Origin: Frigidibacter oleivorans
GTDB taxonomy: Bacteria; Pseudomonadota; Alphaproteobacteria; Rhodobacterales; Rhodobacteraceae
DNA: 62,884 nt
Direction of reading: 5' to 3'
Assembly (NCBI RefSeq): GCF_003993775.1
Contig: NZ_RJRZ01000021.1
Span: 1-62,884, forward strand
Part shown: piece by piece, positions 36,542 to 45,380 of the stretch
How the letters are laid out: every line of letters starts with the position of its first letter
Position numbering within the stretch: the first letter of the stretch is position 1
Program-made: the position numbers and the translations under genes
The notes under the pieces: generated by a model
Databases searched by the model: none
What the model saw: the letters and a program-made list of their open reading frames with translations, nothing else
Told to the model about the DNA's origin: nothing

Positions 36542-37834
36542 ATGCCTTTCGAAACCTTCGACCACGCCCCCCGCCGCATTGCCGTGATCGGGGGCGGCAT
36601 CTCGGGGATGGCGGCGGCGCATCTGCTGGCCGGGCGGCACCGGGTGGTGCTGATCGAGGCCGCGCCCCGGCTGGGCGGGCATGCGCGCACCGTGATGGCG
36701 GGCCGGCGTGGCGACCAGCCGGTCGATACCGGCTTCATCGTCTTCAACCGCGTGAACTATCCCGGTCTGGTCGCGCTGTTCGAATCGCTCGACGTGCCGG
36801 TCGCGCCCAGCGACATGAGCTTCGGCGCCTCGATCGACGGGGGGCGGTTCGAATACGGGCTGCGCAACGTCGCGGCGATGTTCGCGCAGAAGCGGCGCGC
36901 CGGCGATCCGCGCTTCTGGCGGATGATCCGCGACATCCTGCATTTCAACCGCAACGGGCTGGCCGCCGCCGACGACCCGTCGATGACGATCCGCGACCTG
37001 CTGGGACGGCTGGGCACCGGGCCGTGGTTCCGCGACTACTACATCACGCCGCTGTCCGGCGCGATCTGGTCCACACCCACGCGCGGCATCCTGGAATTTC
37101 CGGCGCAGGCGATGCTGCGCTTCTTCCAGAACCATGCGCTGCTGTCGGCAACGGGCCAGCACCAGTGGTACACGGTGCGCGGCGGATCGGTCGAATATGT
37201 CCGCCGGCTGGAGGCGTCGATGCGCGCGCGGGGGGTCGAGATCCGGACCCGCACGCCGGTGGCCGCCGTCCGCCGCGCCGCGCTGGCGCCGGAATTGCGG
37301 GTGGAGGGCGGCGCGTGGGAGGCGTTCGACGACGTGATCCTCGCCGCCCATTCCGACGACGCGCTGCGGCTGCTGTCCGACCCGTCCGAGGCGGAACGCA
37401 CGGCGCTGTCGCGCATCCGCTATCAGCCGAACGAGATGGTGCTGCATTCCGACCCCGCCGTGATGCCGCGCCGCCGGGCCGCCTGGGCCAGCTGGGTCTA
37501 TTCGGAACCGGCGGGCGCCCTGTCGGACCGGATCGACCTGACCTACTGGATGAACTCCCTGCAGCCGATCCCCAAGGACGACCCGCTGTTCGTGACGCTG
37601 AACGGCCGCCACCCGGTCCGCGAGGCGCTGATCCATGACAGCACCACCTTCCGCCACCCGGTCTATGACCTCGCCGCGCTGGAGGGGCAGCGGATGGTCC
37701 GGGCGCTGAACGGCACCCGCAACACCTGGTTCTGCGGGGCGTGGATGCGCCACGGCTTTCACGAGGACGGCTTCGCCAGCGCCGAGGCCGTGGCCCGCGC
37801 CATCGACGCGCCGCATCTGGAGGCGGCGGCGTGA
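36542..37834 (+). CDS. FAD-dependent oxidoreductase of the RpoE stress operon
   Basis: A flavin amine-oxidase/desaturase-like protein of 430 residues. The dinucleotide-binding motif IAVIGGGISGMAAAHLL is followed by LIEAAPRLGGHARTV, and the C-terminus has the FAD-contacting NTWFCGAWMRHGFHEDGF. Homologues in the R. sphaeroides RpoE regulon (the RSP1091 region) act in modifying membrane fatty acids on the route to furan fatty acids. I infer the same for this gene from context and family. The ATG at 36542 lies behind a clear RpoE promoter. Its stop overlaps the GTG of the DUF1365 gene. Confidence 0.87.
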   Translation: MPFETFDHAPRRIAVIGGGISGMAAAHLLAGRHRVVLIEAAPRLGGHARTVMAGRRGDQPVDTGFIVFNRVNYPGLVALFESLDVPVAPSDMSFGASIDGGRFEYGLRNVAAMFAQKRRAGDPRFWRMIRDILHFNRNGLAAADDPSMTIRDLLGRLGTGPWFRDYYITPLSGAIWSTPTRGILEFPAQAMLRFFQNHALLSATGQHQWYTVRGGSVEYVRRLEASMRARGVEIRTRTPVAAVRRAALAPELRVEGGAWEAFDDVILAAHSDDALRLLSDPSEAERTALSRIRYQPNEMVLHSDPAVMPRRRAAWASWVYSEPAGALSDRIDLTYWMNSLQPIPKDDPLFVTLNGRHPVREALIHDSTTFRHPVYDLAALEGQRMVRALNGTRNTWFCGAWMRHGFHEDGFASAEAVARAIDAPHLEAAA

Positions 37835-38589
37835 ACCGCGTCGACCATATCCGGGGCCGCACCTTCCACGGCCGGCGCGGCGCGGTGGAGAATGCCTTCA
37901 GCTATGGCATCGACTATGTGCTGATCCCGGACATGGAGGCGTCGGTGACGGCGCCCGCGCCCTTTTCGCGCCGGCGCGGCACGGTCGCGGGCGTGCGCGA
38001 CGCCGATCATGGCGGACCGCCCGGGCAGGGCCGGGGGGCGGTCTGGCTGCGCGAGGTGCTGGCGGCCGAGGGGATCGACCTGCCGGGGGCGACGGTCGGG
38101 CTGCTGACGCAGCCGCGCCTGCTGGGCCATGTGTTCAACCCGGTCTCCTTCTGGCTGGTGACGGACGCGGCGGGCCTGCGGGCGGTGGTCGCCGAGGTCA
38201 CCAATACCTTCGGCGACCGCCACTCCTATCTCTGCGCCCATTCCGACCTGCGCCCGATCCTGCCGGGGGACGAGATGGTGGCGACGAAGGTCTTTCACGT
38301 CTCGCCCTTCCAGCAGATCGCGGGCGAGTACCGCTTTCGCTTTGCCATCGGCGCGGACAGCGTGGCGATCCGCATCGACTATCGGACCGAGGGCGCGGGG
38401 CTGCTGGCCACGCTGCAGGGGCGGCGCGCGCCGCTGACCCTGCCCGGGCTGGCGGGGGCGGCGCTGCGCCGGCCCTTCGGCAGCCGCCGGGTGCTGGCGC
38501 TGATCCACTGGCAGGCGCTGAAGCTGGCGCTGAAGGGCGCGCGCTATCGCCGCCGCCCGACGCCGCCCGCGCAGGAGGTGACGCGATGA
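37831..38589 (+). CDS. DUF1365 protein of the RpoE stress operon
   Basis: A 252-residue protein that starts at GTG 37831 within the stop of the oxidoreductase gene (GTGA overlap). Family signature: HIRGRTFHGRRGAVENAFSYG at the start, LLTQPRLLGHVFNPVSFWLV in the middle, and KVFHVSPFQQIAGEYRF. DUF1365 genes travel with the FAD oxidoreductase and a cyclopropane-synthase-like methyltransferase in many bacteria and are implicated in unusual fatty-acid synthesis, without a defined reaction. The methyltransferase is not in this operon. Confidence 0.88.
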   Translation: MNRVDHIRGRTFHGRRGAVENAFSYGIDYVLIPDMEASVTAPAPFSRRRGTVAGVRDADHGGPPGQGRGAVWLREVLAAEGIDLPGATVGLLTQPRLLGHVFNPVSFWLVTDAAGLRAVVAEVTNTFGDRHSYLCAHSDLRPILPGDEMVATKVFHVSPFQQIAGEYRFRFAIGADSVAIRIDYRTEGAGLLATLQGRRAPLTLPGLAGAALRRPFGSRRVLALIHWQALKLALKGARYRRRPTPPAQEVTR

Positions 38590-39314
38590 CCCTGCCCGCG
38601 TGGCAGTACTGGCTGGTCGGCGCCAGCGAGGGGCTGGGCCGCGCGCTGGCGCAGCAACTGGCGGCGCGGGGCGTGGGCCTGACCCTGTCGGCCCGCAGCG
38701 GCGACCGGCTGACGGAGCTGGCCGACAGCCTGCCCGGCGGGGCGCGGGTGCTGCCCATGGACGTGACCGATGCGGCCTCGGTGCGCGCGGCGGCAGAGGA
38801 GGCGGGCGAGGTCGAGGGGCTGGTCTGGCTGGCCGGAACCTACTGGCCGATGGCGGCGCAGACCATCGACCCCGACCGCGCGGCGGCGATGATCGACGTG
38901 AACCTGACCGGCCTGCATCGCCTGCTGGGCCATGTGCTGCCGGGGATGCTGGCGCGCGACCGGGGGCATCTGCTGCTGACCGGGTCGCTGTCGGCCTATC
39001 GCGGCCTGCCGGGGGCGGTTGGCTATTCCGCCTCGAAGGCGGGGGTGATGGCGCTGGCGGAAACCCTGCGCGCCGACCTGCGCCGCACGGGCGTCCGGGT
39101 GCAGCTGGCCAATCCCGGCTTCATCCGCACCCGGCTGACGGCGAAGAACGATTTCGACATGCCGCAGATCATGGAGCCGGAGGTTGCGGCGGGCCATATG
39201 CTGCGTCTGATGGAAAGCCGCCGTTTCGCCAGCGCCTTCCCCCACCCCTTCGCCGACCTGTTCCGGGTGGCGCGGCTGATCCCCGCGCCGCTGTGGCATC
39301 GGCTGATGGGCTGA
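38586..39314 (+). CDS. Short-chain dehydrogenase/reductase
   Basis: A 242-residue NAD(P)-dependent SDR. The cofactor motif is unusual at the N-terminus: WLVGASEGLGRALAQQL. The active site has Ser in LLLTGSLSAYRG and YxxxK in GYSASKAGVMAL, followed by NPGFIRTRLT. The ATG overlaps the DUF1365 stop by four bases, so it is the third gene of the RpoE-controlled operon. Its stop directly abuts the stop of the convergent saccharopine-dehydrogenase-like gene. Substrate unknown, probably lipid-related by context. Confidence 0.9.
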   Translation: MTLPAWQYWLVGASEGLGRALAQQLAARGVGLTLSARSGDRLTELADSLPGGARVLPMDVTDAASVRAAAEEAGEVEGLVWLAGTYWPMAAQTIDPDRAAAMIDVNLTGLHRLLGHVLPGMLARDRGHLLLTGSLSAYRGLPGAVGYSASKAGVMALAETLRADLRRTGVRVQLANPGFIRTRLTAKNDFDMPQIMEPEVAAGHMLRLMESRRFASAFPHPFADLFRVARLIPAPLWHRLMG

Positions 39315-40451
39315 TCAGGACCGGTTCGCCCAGTCCGCCCGGTGCAGGAACTGCGCCGTCTCGCGCGTCGCCTCCAGCCAGCGGGCGATCAGGCGCGGGT
39401 CGCGGGGCGCGGCCTGAACGCCCGCCGGCAATTCCCGCGCCAGCACCGACTCCACCGCCAGCGCCACGGTCCCCGACACCAGCCGCGCCATCGCCGAGCC
39501 GCGTGCGTCTCCGGTCGCATCCAGCGCCCAGCCGCGATGGAACACCGCGCGCCCGTCGCTTTCCGCCTTCAGCGCCACGGCCAGCACCACCCGGTCGGGT
39601 TCGTCCGGGGCATAGGCGTTCTCGCGCCCCAGCCGGTCGGCCAGCGCCGCCAGTTCCGCCGCATCGCCTCCCTCCAGCGCCACAAAGACCGGCTGCCATG
39701 CCTCGGCCCAGCCCAGCAGGCGCAGGGTGCCGCGCTGGAAGTCCCGCACCGTCCAGCCGGGGTCGAAGCCGTAGTCGGCAAGGAAGGGCAGCGAGTCGCG
39801 GTTGGGATAGACCTCGAAGGTCTCGGGCGGGATCAGCGGCGCGTCGAAGCGGCTGACCGCCTGCCAGGGCCGGTCCACCGTCAGCTCGCTGAAGGCGCGG
39901 ATGCAGCGGGCGGGCGATTGCAGCGCCTTCAGCACCGCGAGCGGCGACCACGAGAACTTGTAGCGAAACGCGTTCGGATGCCGGGGGAAACCGCCGCAGA
40001 CAGAGGTGAAGGACAGCACGTTCTCCGGGTCGTGGGCGGGGCTGGCGCGATAGGCCGCCACCAGATCATGCGCCATCAGGTGATCGAGCCCCGGGTCCAG
40101 CCCCACCTCGTTCACCAGCGCCACGCCGGCCCTCCGCGCCGGCCCGTCGAGAGCGCGCATCGCCGGCGACAGGTAGCTGGAGCAGACGAAATGCGCGCCG
40201 GCCTCTACCGCCAGCCGGGCCAGCGCCGGATGGCCATCCGCCGGCACCATCGACACCAGCACGTCGCCCGGGGCCAGCGCGGCGGCCAGCGCCGCCGGAT
40301 CGGCCTGCCGGATCTCGGCGCCCGCGCCGGCGACCCCTGCCGCCGCGGCGGGGTTCAGGTCCCAGACCGTCACCGGATGCCCGGCCGCGATCAGCCGCCG
40401 CAACCCCGGCCCCGAGGACAGTCCCGCGCCGCACCAGTGTATCCGTGCCAA
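39315..40451 (-). CDS. Saccharopine dehydrogenase-like NAD(P)-binding protein
   Basis: A 378-residue protein of the saccharopine dehydrogenase/Lys9 superfamily. The start is a TTG at 40451, chosen because GGAGGTG lies six to seven bases upstream and the Rossmann motif (IHWCGAGLSSGPGLRRLI) begins right after it. Other blocks: LVNEVGLDPGLDHLMAHDL and the C-terminal FTSVCGGFPRHPNAFRYKFSWSP split across the substrate domain. Family members oxidise or reduce amino-acid conjugates. The substrate here is not known. It lies 66 bases after the response regulator on the same strand, so co-transcription is possible. Confidence 0.84.
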   Translation of the reverse strand: MARIHWCGAGLSSGPGLRRLIAAGHPVTVWDLNPAAAAGVAGAGAEIRQADPAALAAALAPGDVLVSMVPADGHPALARLAVEAGAHFVCSSYLSPAMRALDGPARRAGVALVNEVGLDPGLDHLMAHDLVAAYRASPAHDPENVLSFTSVCGGFPRHPNAFRYKFSWSPLAVLKALQSPARCIRAFSELTVDRPWQAVSRFDAPLIPPETFEVYPNRDSLPFLADYGFDPGWTVRDFQRGTLRLLGWAEAWQPVFVALEGGDAAELAALADRLGRENAYAPDEPDRVVLAVALKAESDGRAVFHRGWALDATGDARGSAMARLVSGTVALAVESVLARELPAGVQAAPRDPRLIARWLEATRETAQFLHRADWANRS

Positions 40452-40517
40452 GCCGCACCTCCGTTTCGGCCAAGGGGAATCATGCCCGCCCGCTAAGGGC
40501 AAGCCCCGGGGCATGGT

Positions 40518-41225
40518 TCAGTCCCAGGTCACGTCGCCGAGGAAGATGTAGCCCGCGCCATAGATCGTCTTGATCAGGCGGGGGTTCTTCGGATCCTCGC
40601 CCAGCTTGGTCCGCAGGCGCGAGATGCGCACATCCATCGCCCGGTCGAAGCTGTCGCCCGCGACGCCGCCGAGGCTTTCCTGCATCTGCGCCCGGCTGAT
40701 CAGGCGCTTGGGCGTGTCGAGGAACAGGCGCAGCACCTCGCCCTCGGCATGGCTGAAGGCGGTTTCGCTGCCATCCTCGGCCACCAGCAGGTAGCGGTCG
40801 AAATGCGCGGTCCAGCCGGCGAAGCGGGCGGTGGCGCCGTGGCGGTCGGGTTCGGTCCGGCCGCGGCGCAGGCGGGCGCGGATGCGCGCCACCACCTCGG
40901 TCGGGTCGAAGGGCTTGATCACATAGTCGTCGGCGCCCAGTTCCAGCCCCGTCACCCGGTCCTGCACCTGTGCCCGGCCCGAGATGATGATGATCGCCGC
41001 CCCCGACTCCAGCGCCAGCCGGTGCACCACCGCCAGCCCGTCGCGGTCGGGCAGGCCCAGATCGACAAGGCAGACATCCGGCGAGCCGCGTTTCAGCGCC
41101 GCCTCGAATTCGGTGGCACGGGCGAAGGCCGTGGTGCGAAAGCCCGCCTCCTCCAGCGCGTCCTGCAGCATACGGCGGATTTCGGGCTCGTCGTCGAGGA
41201 TGGCCACATGCGGTGACTGGCTCAT
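40518..41225 (-). CDS. OmpR-type response regulator
   Basis: A 235-residue DNA-binding response regulator. The receiver domain has the acidic pair Asp11/Asp12, the phosphorylation site Asp55 in VCLVDLGLPD, and Lys104 in YVIKPFD. A winged-helix output domain follows (DVRISRLRTKLGEDPKNPRL, then KTIYGAGYIFLGDV). The ATG overlaps the kinase stop by four bases, so the two form a pair. Its most likely target is the divergent transporter/ligase operon at 43413, inferred from position only. Confidence 0.92.
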   Translation of the reverse strand: MSQSPHVAILDDEPEIRRMLQDALEEAGFRTTAFARATEFEAALKRGSPDVCLVDLGLPDRDGLAVVHRLALESGAAIIIISGRAQVQDRVTGLELGADDYVIKPFDPTEVVARIRARLRRGRTEPDRHGATARFAGWTAHFDRYLLVAEDGSETAFSHAEGEVLRLFLDTPKRLISRAQMQESLGGVAGDSFDRAMDVRISRLRTKLGEDPKNPRLIKTIYGAGYIFLGDVTWD

Positions 41226-43168
41226 GGCGCGGGTCCTTGGTCGGGGGCGGCGAGGAAGGCCGCGAGTTCGGCGGCGGTGAAGGGCTTGCCCAGCACCGGG
41301 CACGGGGCGGCGGCGCGCAGCGCATCGCCGGGCGGCAGCGAGGTCATCAGCCGCAGCCGCGGCCCGTCCGGCCGGTCGGCCAGACGGCGGACGAGGTCGA
41401 CGCCGGTCATCCCGCCGGCCAAATGGATGTCGGACAGCACGGTATCGAGTTCCGGCAGGTCGGCAAGGTCCAGCGCCTCGGCCGCCGATCCGGCCTCGAT
41501 CACCGCATGGCCCATGGCGCGCAGCATCTCGCGCACCTCGGTGCGGATCTCCTCGCGATCCTCGACCAGCAAAACCAGTCCCGGCACGGCGGCGGGACCG
41601 GGGCGGCGCAGGGGCAGGCGCAGCGTCACCCGCGCGCCGTGGCCGCCCTCGCCGTCCGCCGCATCGCGGTTTTCCAGCCGCACGGTGCCGCCCGACAGCT
41701 TGACGAAATCATAGACCATCGACAGGCCCAACCCCGAGCCCTCGCCGCCCTTTTCGGTGTAGAACGGGTCCAGCGCCCGGTCGAGTGCGGTGGCGCTGAA
41801 GCCGGGGCCGGTATCCTCGACCACCAGTTCCAGCCAGGTGTCGCGCAGGGCGCGGGCCGACAGCCGGATCGTGCCCGCCCGCCCGCCGATCGCGTCCCGC
41901 GCGTTCAGCACGAGGTTCAGCAGCGCGTCCTGCAGCGAGCCGCCCTCGATCAGCACCGGGCCGCCCGTGTCGCCGACGGACAGGTCCAGCGCCACGGTTT
42001 CCGGCAGGGTGGGCCGGGTCATCGCCGCCAGATCGGCCAGCAGGCGGTCCACCGCCACCGGCTGCGGGCGCAGTTCGCGCGGGCCCGAGATGCTGGCGAT
42101 CCGGTCCAGCAGCGTGCCGCCGCGCCGGGCGGCGGCCAGCGTCGCCGCGGCCAGATCCGCCGCCTCGGGGGGCAGCCCGGGCACCCGTTCCAGCCGCCCC
42201 TGCAGCCCGAGGATGATGGTCAGCAGGTTGGCGAAGTCATGGGCTAGCCCCGAGGTCAGCTGCGCGGCGAGTTCCCGTTTCGCGGTATGGGCCAGCGCGG
42301 CGCGGGCCTGCGCCTCGGCCGTGACGTCGGTGGACAGGATGTAGGTGCCGATCACCGTGCCGTCGGGCGCGGTGTCGGGGGTCAGGGCGATGCGGATGCG
42401 CCGCCCCGAGGGCGCATGCGTGATCTCGAAGACCAGCGCCTCGCCCGCCAGCGCCCGGTCGATGGCGGGCAGGATCTGGGCCGCCGCCACCGGCCCGTGG
42501 CATTCATGCATCGGGCGGCCCACGATGTCGGACCGGCTGCCCGGCATCACCTCGGACAGCCGCCGGTTCGAGAAGGTGTAGACCCGCCGCCGGTCGACAT
42601 GGGCGATATGGGCAGGCGTCATTTCCGTCACCAGCCGGGTGCGCGCCTCGATCTCGGTCAGTTCGCGCTTGGCTTCCTCCAGTGCGGCATTCGAGGCGGC
42701 GAGTTCGCGGTTGGTCAGCGCCAGCCGTTCGGCATGGGCGATCACCTGTTCCGACAGTTCCTCGGACCGGGTGCGCAGCAGCGCCTCCTGCCGCTTGATC
42801 GCGGTGATGTCGGTATAAACGGTGACCCACCCGCCCTGCGGCAGGGGCGAGCCCTCGACCGCGATGGTCCGGCCGTTGGCGCGCAGTCGTTCCATGTAGT
42901 GGGGCACGAAGGCACGGGCCTGATCGACGCGAAACCGCACCGCCGCCTCGGGGTCGGCGACCGGCCCGTATTCGCCGCGCAGCACCAGGAACCGGATCGT
43001 TTCGGCGAAGGAGGTGCCGGGACGGGTCAGTTCCTCGGGCAGGTCGAACATGATCCGGTACTGCCGGTTGGACACCGCCAGCCGCAGGTCGCGGTCGAAG
43101 ATCGACAGCGCCTGCTGGATCAGGTTCAGCCCCGCCTGCGTCAGCTTCTGGAAATCCTCGTCCGCCAT
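41222..43168 (-). CDS. PAS-domain hybrid sensor histidine kinase
   Basis: 648 residues, no clear membrane segments, so probably a cytoplasmic sensor. Order: PAS_7-like region (about residues 1-130, SIFDRDLRLAVSNRQYRIMF), coiled coil (about 135-185), second PAS (about 185-290), then the dimerisation/phosphoacceptor domain with the histidine near residue 309 (GLAHDFANLLTIILG). The ATPase domain follows (LNLVLNARDAIGG, VVEDTGPGF, GEGSGLGLSMVYDFVKLSGG), and a C-terminal receiver has Asp in LSDIHLAGG near residue 578. PAS_7 hybrid kinases in pseudomonads (MxtR, ErcS') respond to carbon-source cues. GGAGGAGCG precedes the ATG. Confidence 0.9.
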   Translation of the reverse strand: MADEDFQKLTQAGLNLIQQALSIFDRDLRLAVSNRQYRIMFDLPEELTRPGTSFAETIRFLVLRGEYGPVADPEAAVRFRVDQARAFVPHYMERLRANGRTIAVEGSPLPQGGWVTVYTDITAIKRQEALLRTRSEELSEQVIAHAERLALTNRELAASNAALEEAKRELTEIEARTRLVTEMTPAHIAHVDRRRVYTFSNRRLSEVMPGSRSDIVGRPMHECHGPVAAAQILPAIDRALAGEALVFEITHAPSGRRIRIALTPDTAPDGTVIGTYILSTDVTAEAQARAALAHTAKRELAAQLTSGLAHDFANLLTIILGLQGRLERVPGLPPEAADLAAATLAAARRGGTLLDRIASISGPRELRPQPVAVDRLLADLAAMTRPTLPETVALDLSVGDTGGPVLIEGGSLQDALLNLVLNARDAIGGRAGTIRLSARALRDTWLELVVEDTGPGFSATALDRALDPFYTEKGGEGSGLGLSMVYDFVKLSGGTVRLENRDAADGEGGHGARVTLRLPLRRPGPAAVPGLVLLVEDREEIRTEVREMLRAMGHAVIEAGSAAEALDLADLPELDTVLSDIHLAGGMTGVDLVRRLADRPDGPRLRLMTSLPPGDALRAAAPCPVLGKPFTAAELAAFLAAPDQGPAP

Positions 43169-43319
43169 CGCTCCTCCTGCCATCATCGCTAGCACCGGCG
43201 CAGGCGGGCGCAAAGGCCGTGCGCGGCGTCGCAAGAATTCGATAGGATTGCGAAAAACTGCGGTAAACTTTCCCCCGCAGCCTTGCAGGACCGACCGGGA
43301 GAGGAGCCCGGCCGGCAGC

Positions 43320-43361
43320 GCCGGAAAGACGGCGCGCAGGGCCGGAAAGACGGCGCGCAGG
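43320..43361. repeat. Two tandem copies of a 21-base repeat in the kinase/ligase spacer
   Basis: GCCGGAAAGACGGCGCGCAG plus one G, at 43320-43340 and identical at 43341-43361. It lies in the 244-base divergent spacer, about 50 bases before the GTG of the acyl-CoA ligase. It could be a pair of regulator sites spaced by two helical turns, or plain slippage. Confidence 0.85.
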
Positions 43362-43412
43362 GCCGCGGCACGCGCCGCAGGCCTTGCGGCGCCGCAGGGG
43401 AGGACAGCGCGG

Positions 43413-45380
43413 GTGACGACAGAAGCGGCTTCGGACGCGCCGGTATCCATTCCGGGGCTTCTGGCGCGCAACGTGGCGCGGCATGGGGCGAAGGCGGCCT
43501 ATCGCGAAAAGGAATTCGGCATCTGGCAATGCTGGAGCTGGGCGGAGGCGGCCGAGGAGATTCGCGCGCTGGCGCTGGGTCTGCTGGCACTGGGCGTCGC
43601 CAGGGGCGATCACGTCGCCATCATCGGCCGCAACCGGCCCGCGCATTACTGGTCCATCGTCGCGGTGCAGATGTGCGGCGCGGTGCCGGTGCCGCTGTAT
43701 CAGGACGCCGTGGCCGACGAGATGGCCTATGTCCTCGACCATTGCGGCGCGGGCTTCGTGATCTGCGGCGACCAGGAGCAGGTCGACAAGATCATCGAGA
43801 TCGAGGATCGCATCCACTCCATCCGCCAGGTGATCTACACCGACCGGCGGGGGATGCGGAAATACGACCACAGCCGGATGAACGCGCTGGCCGATGTGCA
43901 GGCCGAGGGCCGCGCCGGCCATCACCGGCTGGAGGCGGAACTGGACCGGCGCATCGCGGCGCTGGACTACGACAGCACCTGCGTCATGCTTTATACCTCG
44001 GGCACGACGGGCCGGCCGAAGGGCGTGGTCCTGTCGAACCGCAACATCATCGAGACGGCGCGCAACACCTCGGATTTCGACCGGCTGGGACCGGACGAGG
44101 AAGTGCTGGCCTATCTGCCGATGGCCTGGGTGGGCGACTTCATCTTCTCGATCGGGCAGGCCTACTGGTCGGGCTTCTGCGTGAACTGCCCGGAATCGCC
44201 GGCGACGATGATGACCGACCTGCGCGAGATCGGGCCCACCTATTTCTTCGCGCCGCCCCGGGTGTTCGAGGGGCAGCTGACGCAGGTGATGATCCGCATG
44301 GAGGACGCGGGCCGGCTGAAGCGGGCGATGTTCCACCATTTCATGCGCCTTGCGCGGCGGGTGGGGCCCGCGATCCTCGACCGGCGGACGGTCGGGGCGC
44401 TGGACCGGCTGCGCTATGCCCTGGGGGGCCTCTGCGTCTATGGCCCGCTGAAGAACGTGCTGGGGCTCAGCCGTGTCCGCGTGGGCTATACCGCGGGCGA
44501 GGCCATCGGCCCCGAGATCTTCGATTTCTACCGCGCGCTCGGGATCAACCTGAAACAGCTTTACGGCCAGACCGAGGCCTCGGTCTTCATCACCCAGCAG
44601 CCGGACGGGCAGGTGCGGTCCGATACGGTGGGCGTTCCCAGCCCCGGGGTCGAGGTGAGGGTCGGCGAGACGGGCGAGGTCTTCTACCGCTCGCCCGGGA
44701 CCTTCGTCGAATATTACAAGAACGCCGCCAGCACCGCCTCGACCAAGGATGCGGAAGGCTGGGTGGCGACGGGCGATGCCGGCTTCTTCGAGGAAGGGAC
44801 CGGTCACCTGCGGATCATCGACCGGGCCAAGGATGTGGGCAAGATGGCCGACGGACGGCTGTTCGCGCCGAAATACGTCGAGAACAAGCTGAAGTTCTAT
44901 CCCTCGATCCTCGAGGCCGTGGTCTTCGGCGCGGGGCGCGACCGCTGCACCGCCTTCATCAACATCGACCTGACGGCGGTGGGCAACTGGGCCGAACGGA
45001 ACGGCATCGCCTATGCCAGCTATCAGGAACTGGCCGGGCATCCGAAGGTCTATGACATGATCGCCGGCCATGTGGAGGAGGTGAACGCCTCTGTCGCGGC
45101 GGATCCGATGCTGTCGGGCTGCCAGATCCACCGCTTCCTGATCCTGCACAAGGAACTGGATGCCGATGACGGCGAACTGACCCGGACCCGCAAGGTGCGC
45201 CGCGCCATCATCGCCGAGAAATACGCCGACCTGATCGCCGCGCTGTATGACGGGCGCAGCAGCATCGCGACCGAGACGGAGGTCACCTACGAGGACGGGC
45301 GCAAGGGCGCGATCCGCGCCACGCTGACCATCCGCGACGTGGTGGCCGGGCAGCCCGCGCAGAGGATGGCGGCCGAATGA
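43413..45380 (+). CDS. Long-chain-type acyl-CoA ligase (AMP-forming)
   Basis: A 655-residue adenylate-forming ligase that activates a carboxylic acid to its CoA thioester. P-loop YTSGTTGRPKG, YGQTEASVFITQ and the core TGDAGFFEEG are intact. The C-terminal part contains LTRTRKVRRAIIAEKYADLI. The length and an inserted region put it with long-chain/bulky-substrate ligases. The GTG at 43413 is preferred, with GGGGAGG ten bases upstream; the open frame extends far upstream through the 21-base repeat but is not conserved-looking. It overlaps the next ABC gene by four bases and opens the importer operon. Confidence 0.88.
   Translation: MTTEAASDAPVSIPGLLARNVARHGAKAAYREKEFGIWQCWSWAEAAEEIRALALGLLALGVARGDHVAIIGRNRPAHYWSIVAVQMCGAVPVPLYQDAVADEMAYVLDHCGAGFVICGDQEQVDKIIEIEDRIHSIRQVIYTDRRGMRKYDHSRMNALADVQAEGRAGHHRLEAELDRRIAALDYDSTCVMLYTSGTTGRPKGVVLSNRNIIETARNTSDFDRLGPDEEVLAYLPMAWVGDFIFSIGQAYWSGFCVNCPESPATMMTDLREIGPTYFFAPPRVFEGQLTQVMIRMEDAGRLKRAMFHHFMRLARRVGPAILDRRTVGALDRLRYALGGLCVYGPLKNVLGLSRVRVGYTAGEAIGPEIFDFYRALGINLKQLYGQTEASVFITQQPDGQVRSDTVGVPSPGVEVRVGETGEVFYRSPGTFVEYYKNAASTASTKDAEGWVATGDAGFFEEGTGHLRIIDRAKDVGKMADGRLFAPKYVENKLKFYPSILEAVVFGAGRDRCTAFINIDLTAVGNWAERNGIAYASYQELAGHPKVYDMIAGHVEEVNASVAADPMLSGCQIHRFLILHKELDADDGELTRTRKVRRAIIAEKYADLIAALYDGRSSIATETEVTYEDGRKGAIRATLTIRDVVAGQPAQRMAAE

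Noticed and set aside
43014-43412. N-terminal extension of the acyl-CoA ligase
   Set aside because: The frame is open but runs through the kinase 5' end and the 21-base repeat, with no family similarity; the GTG at 43413 has a ribosome site.
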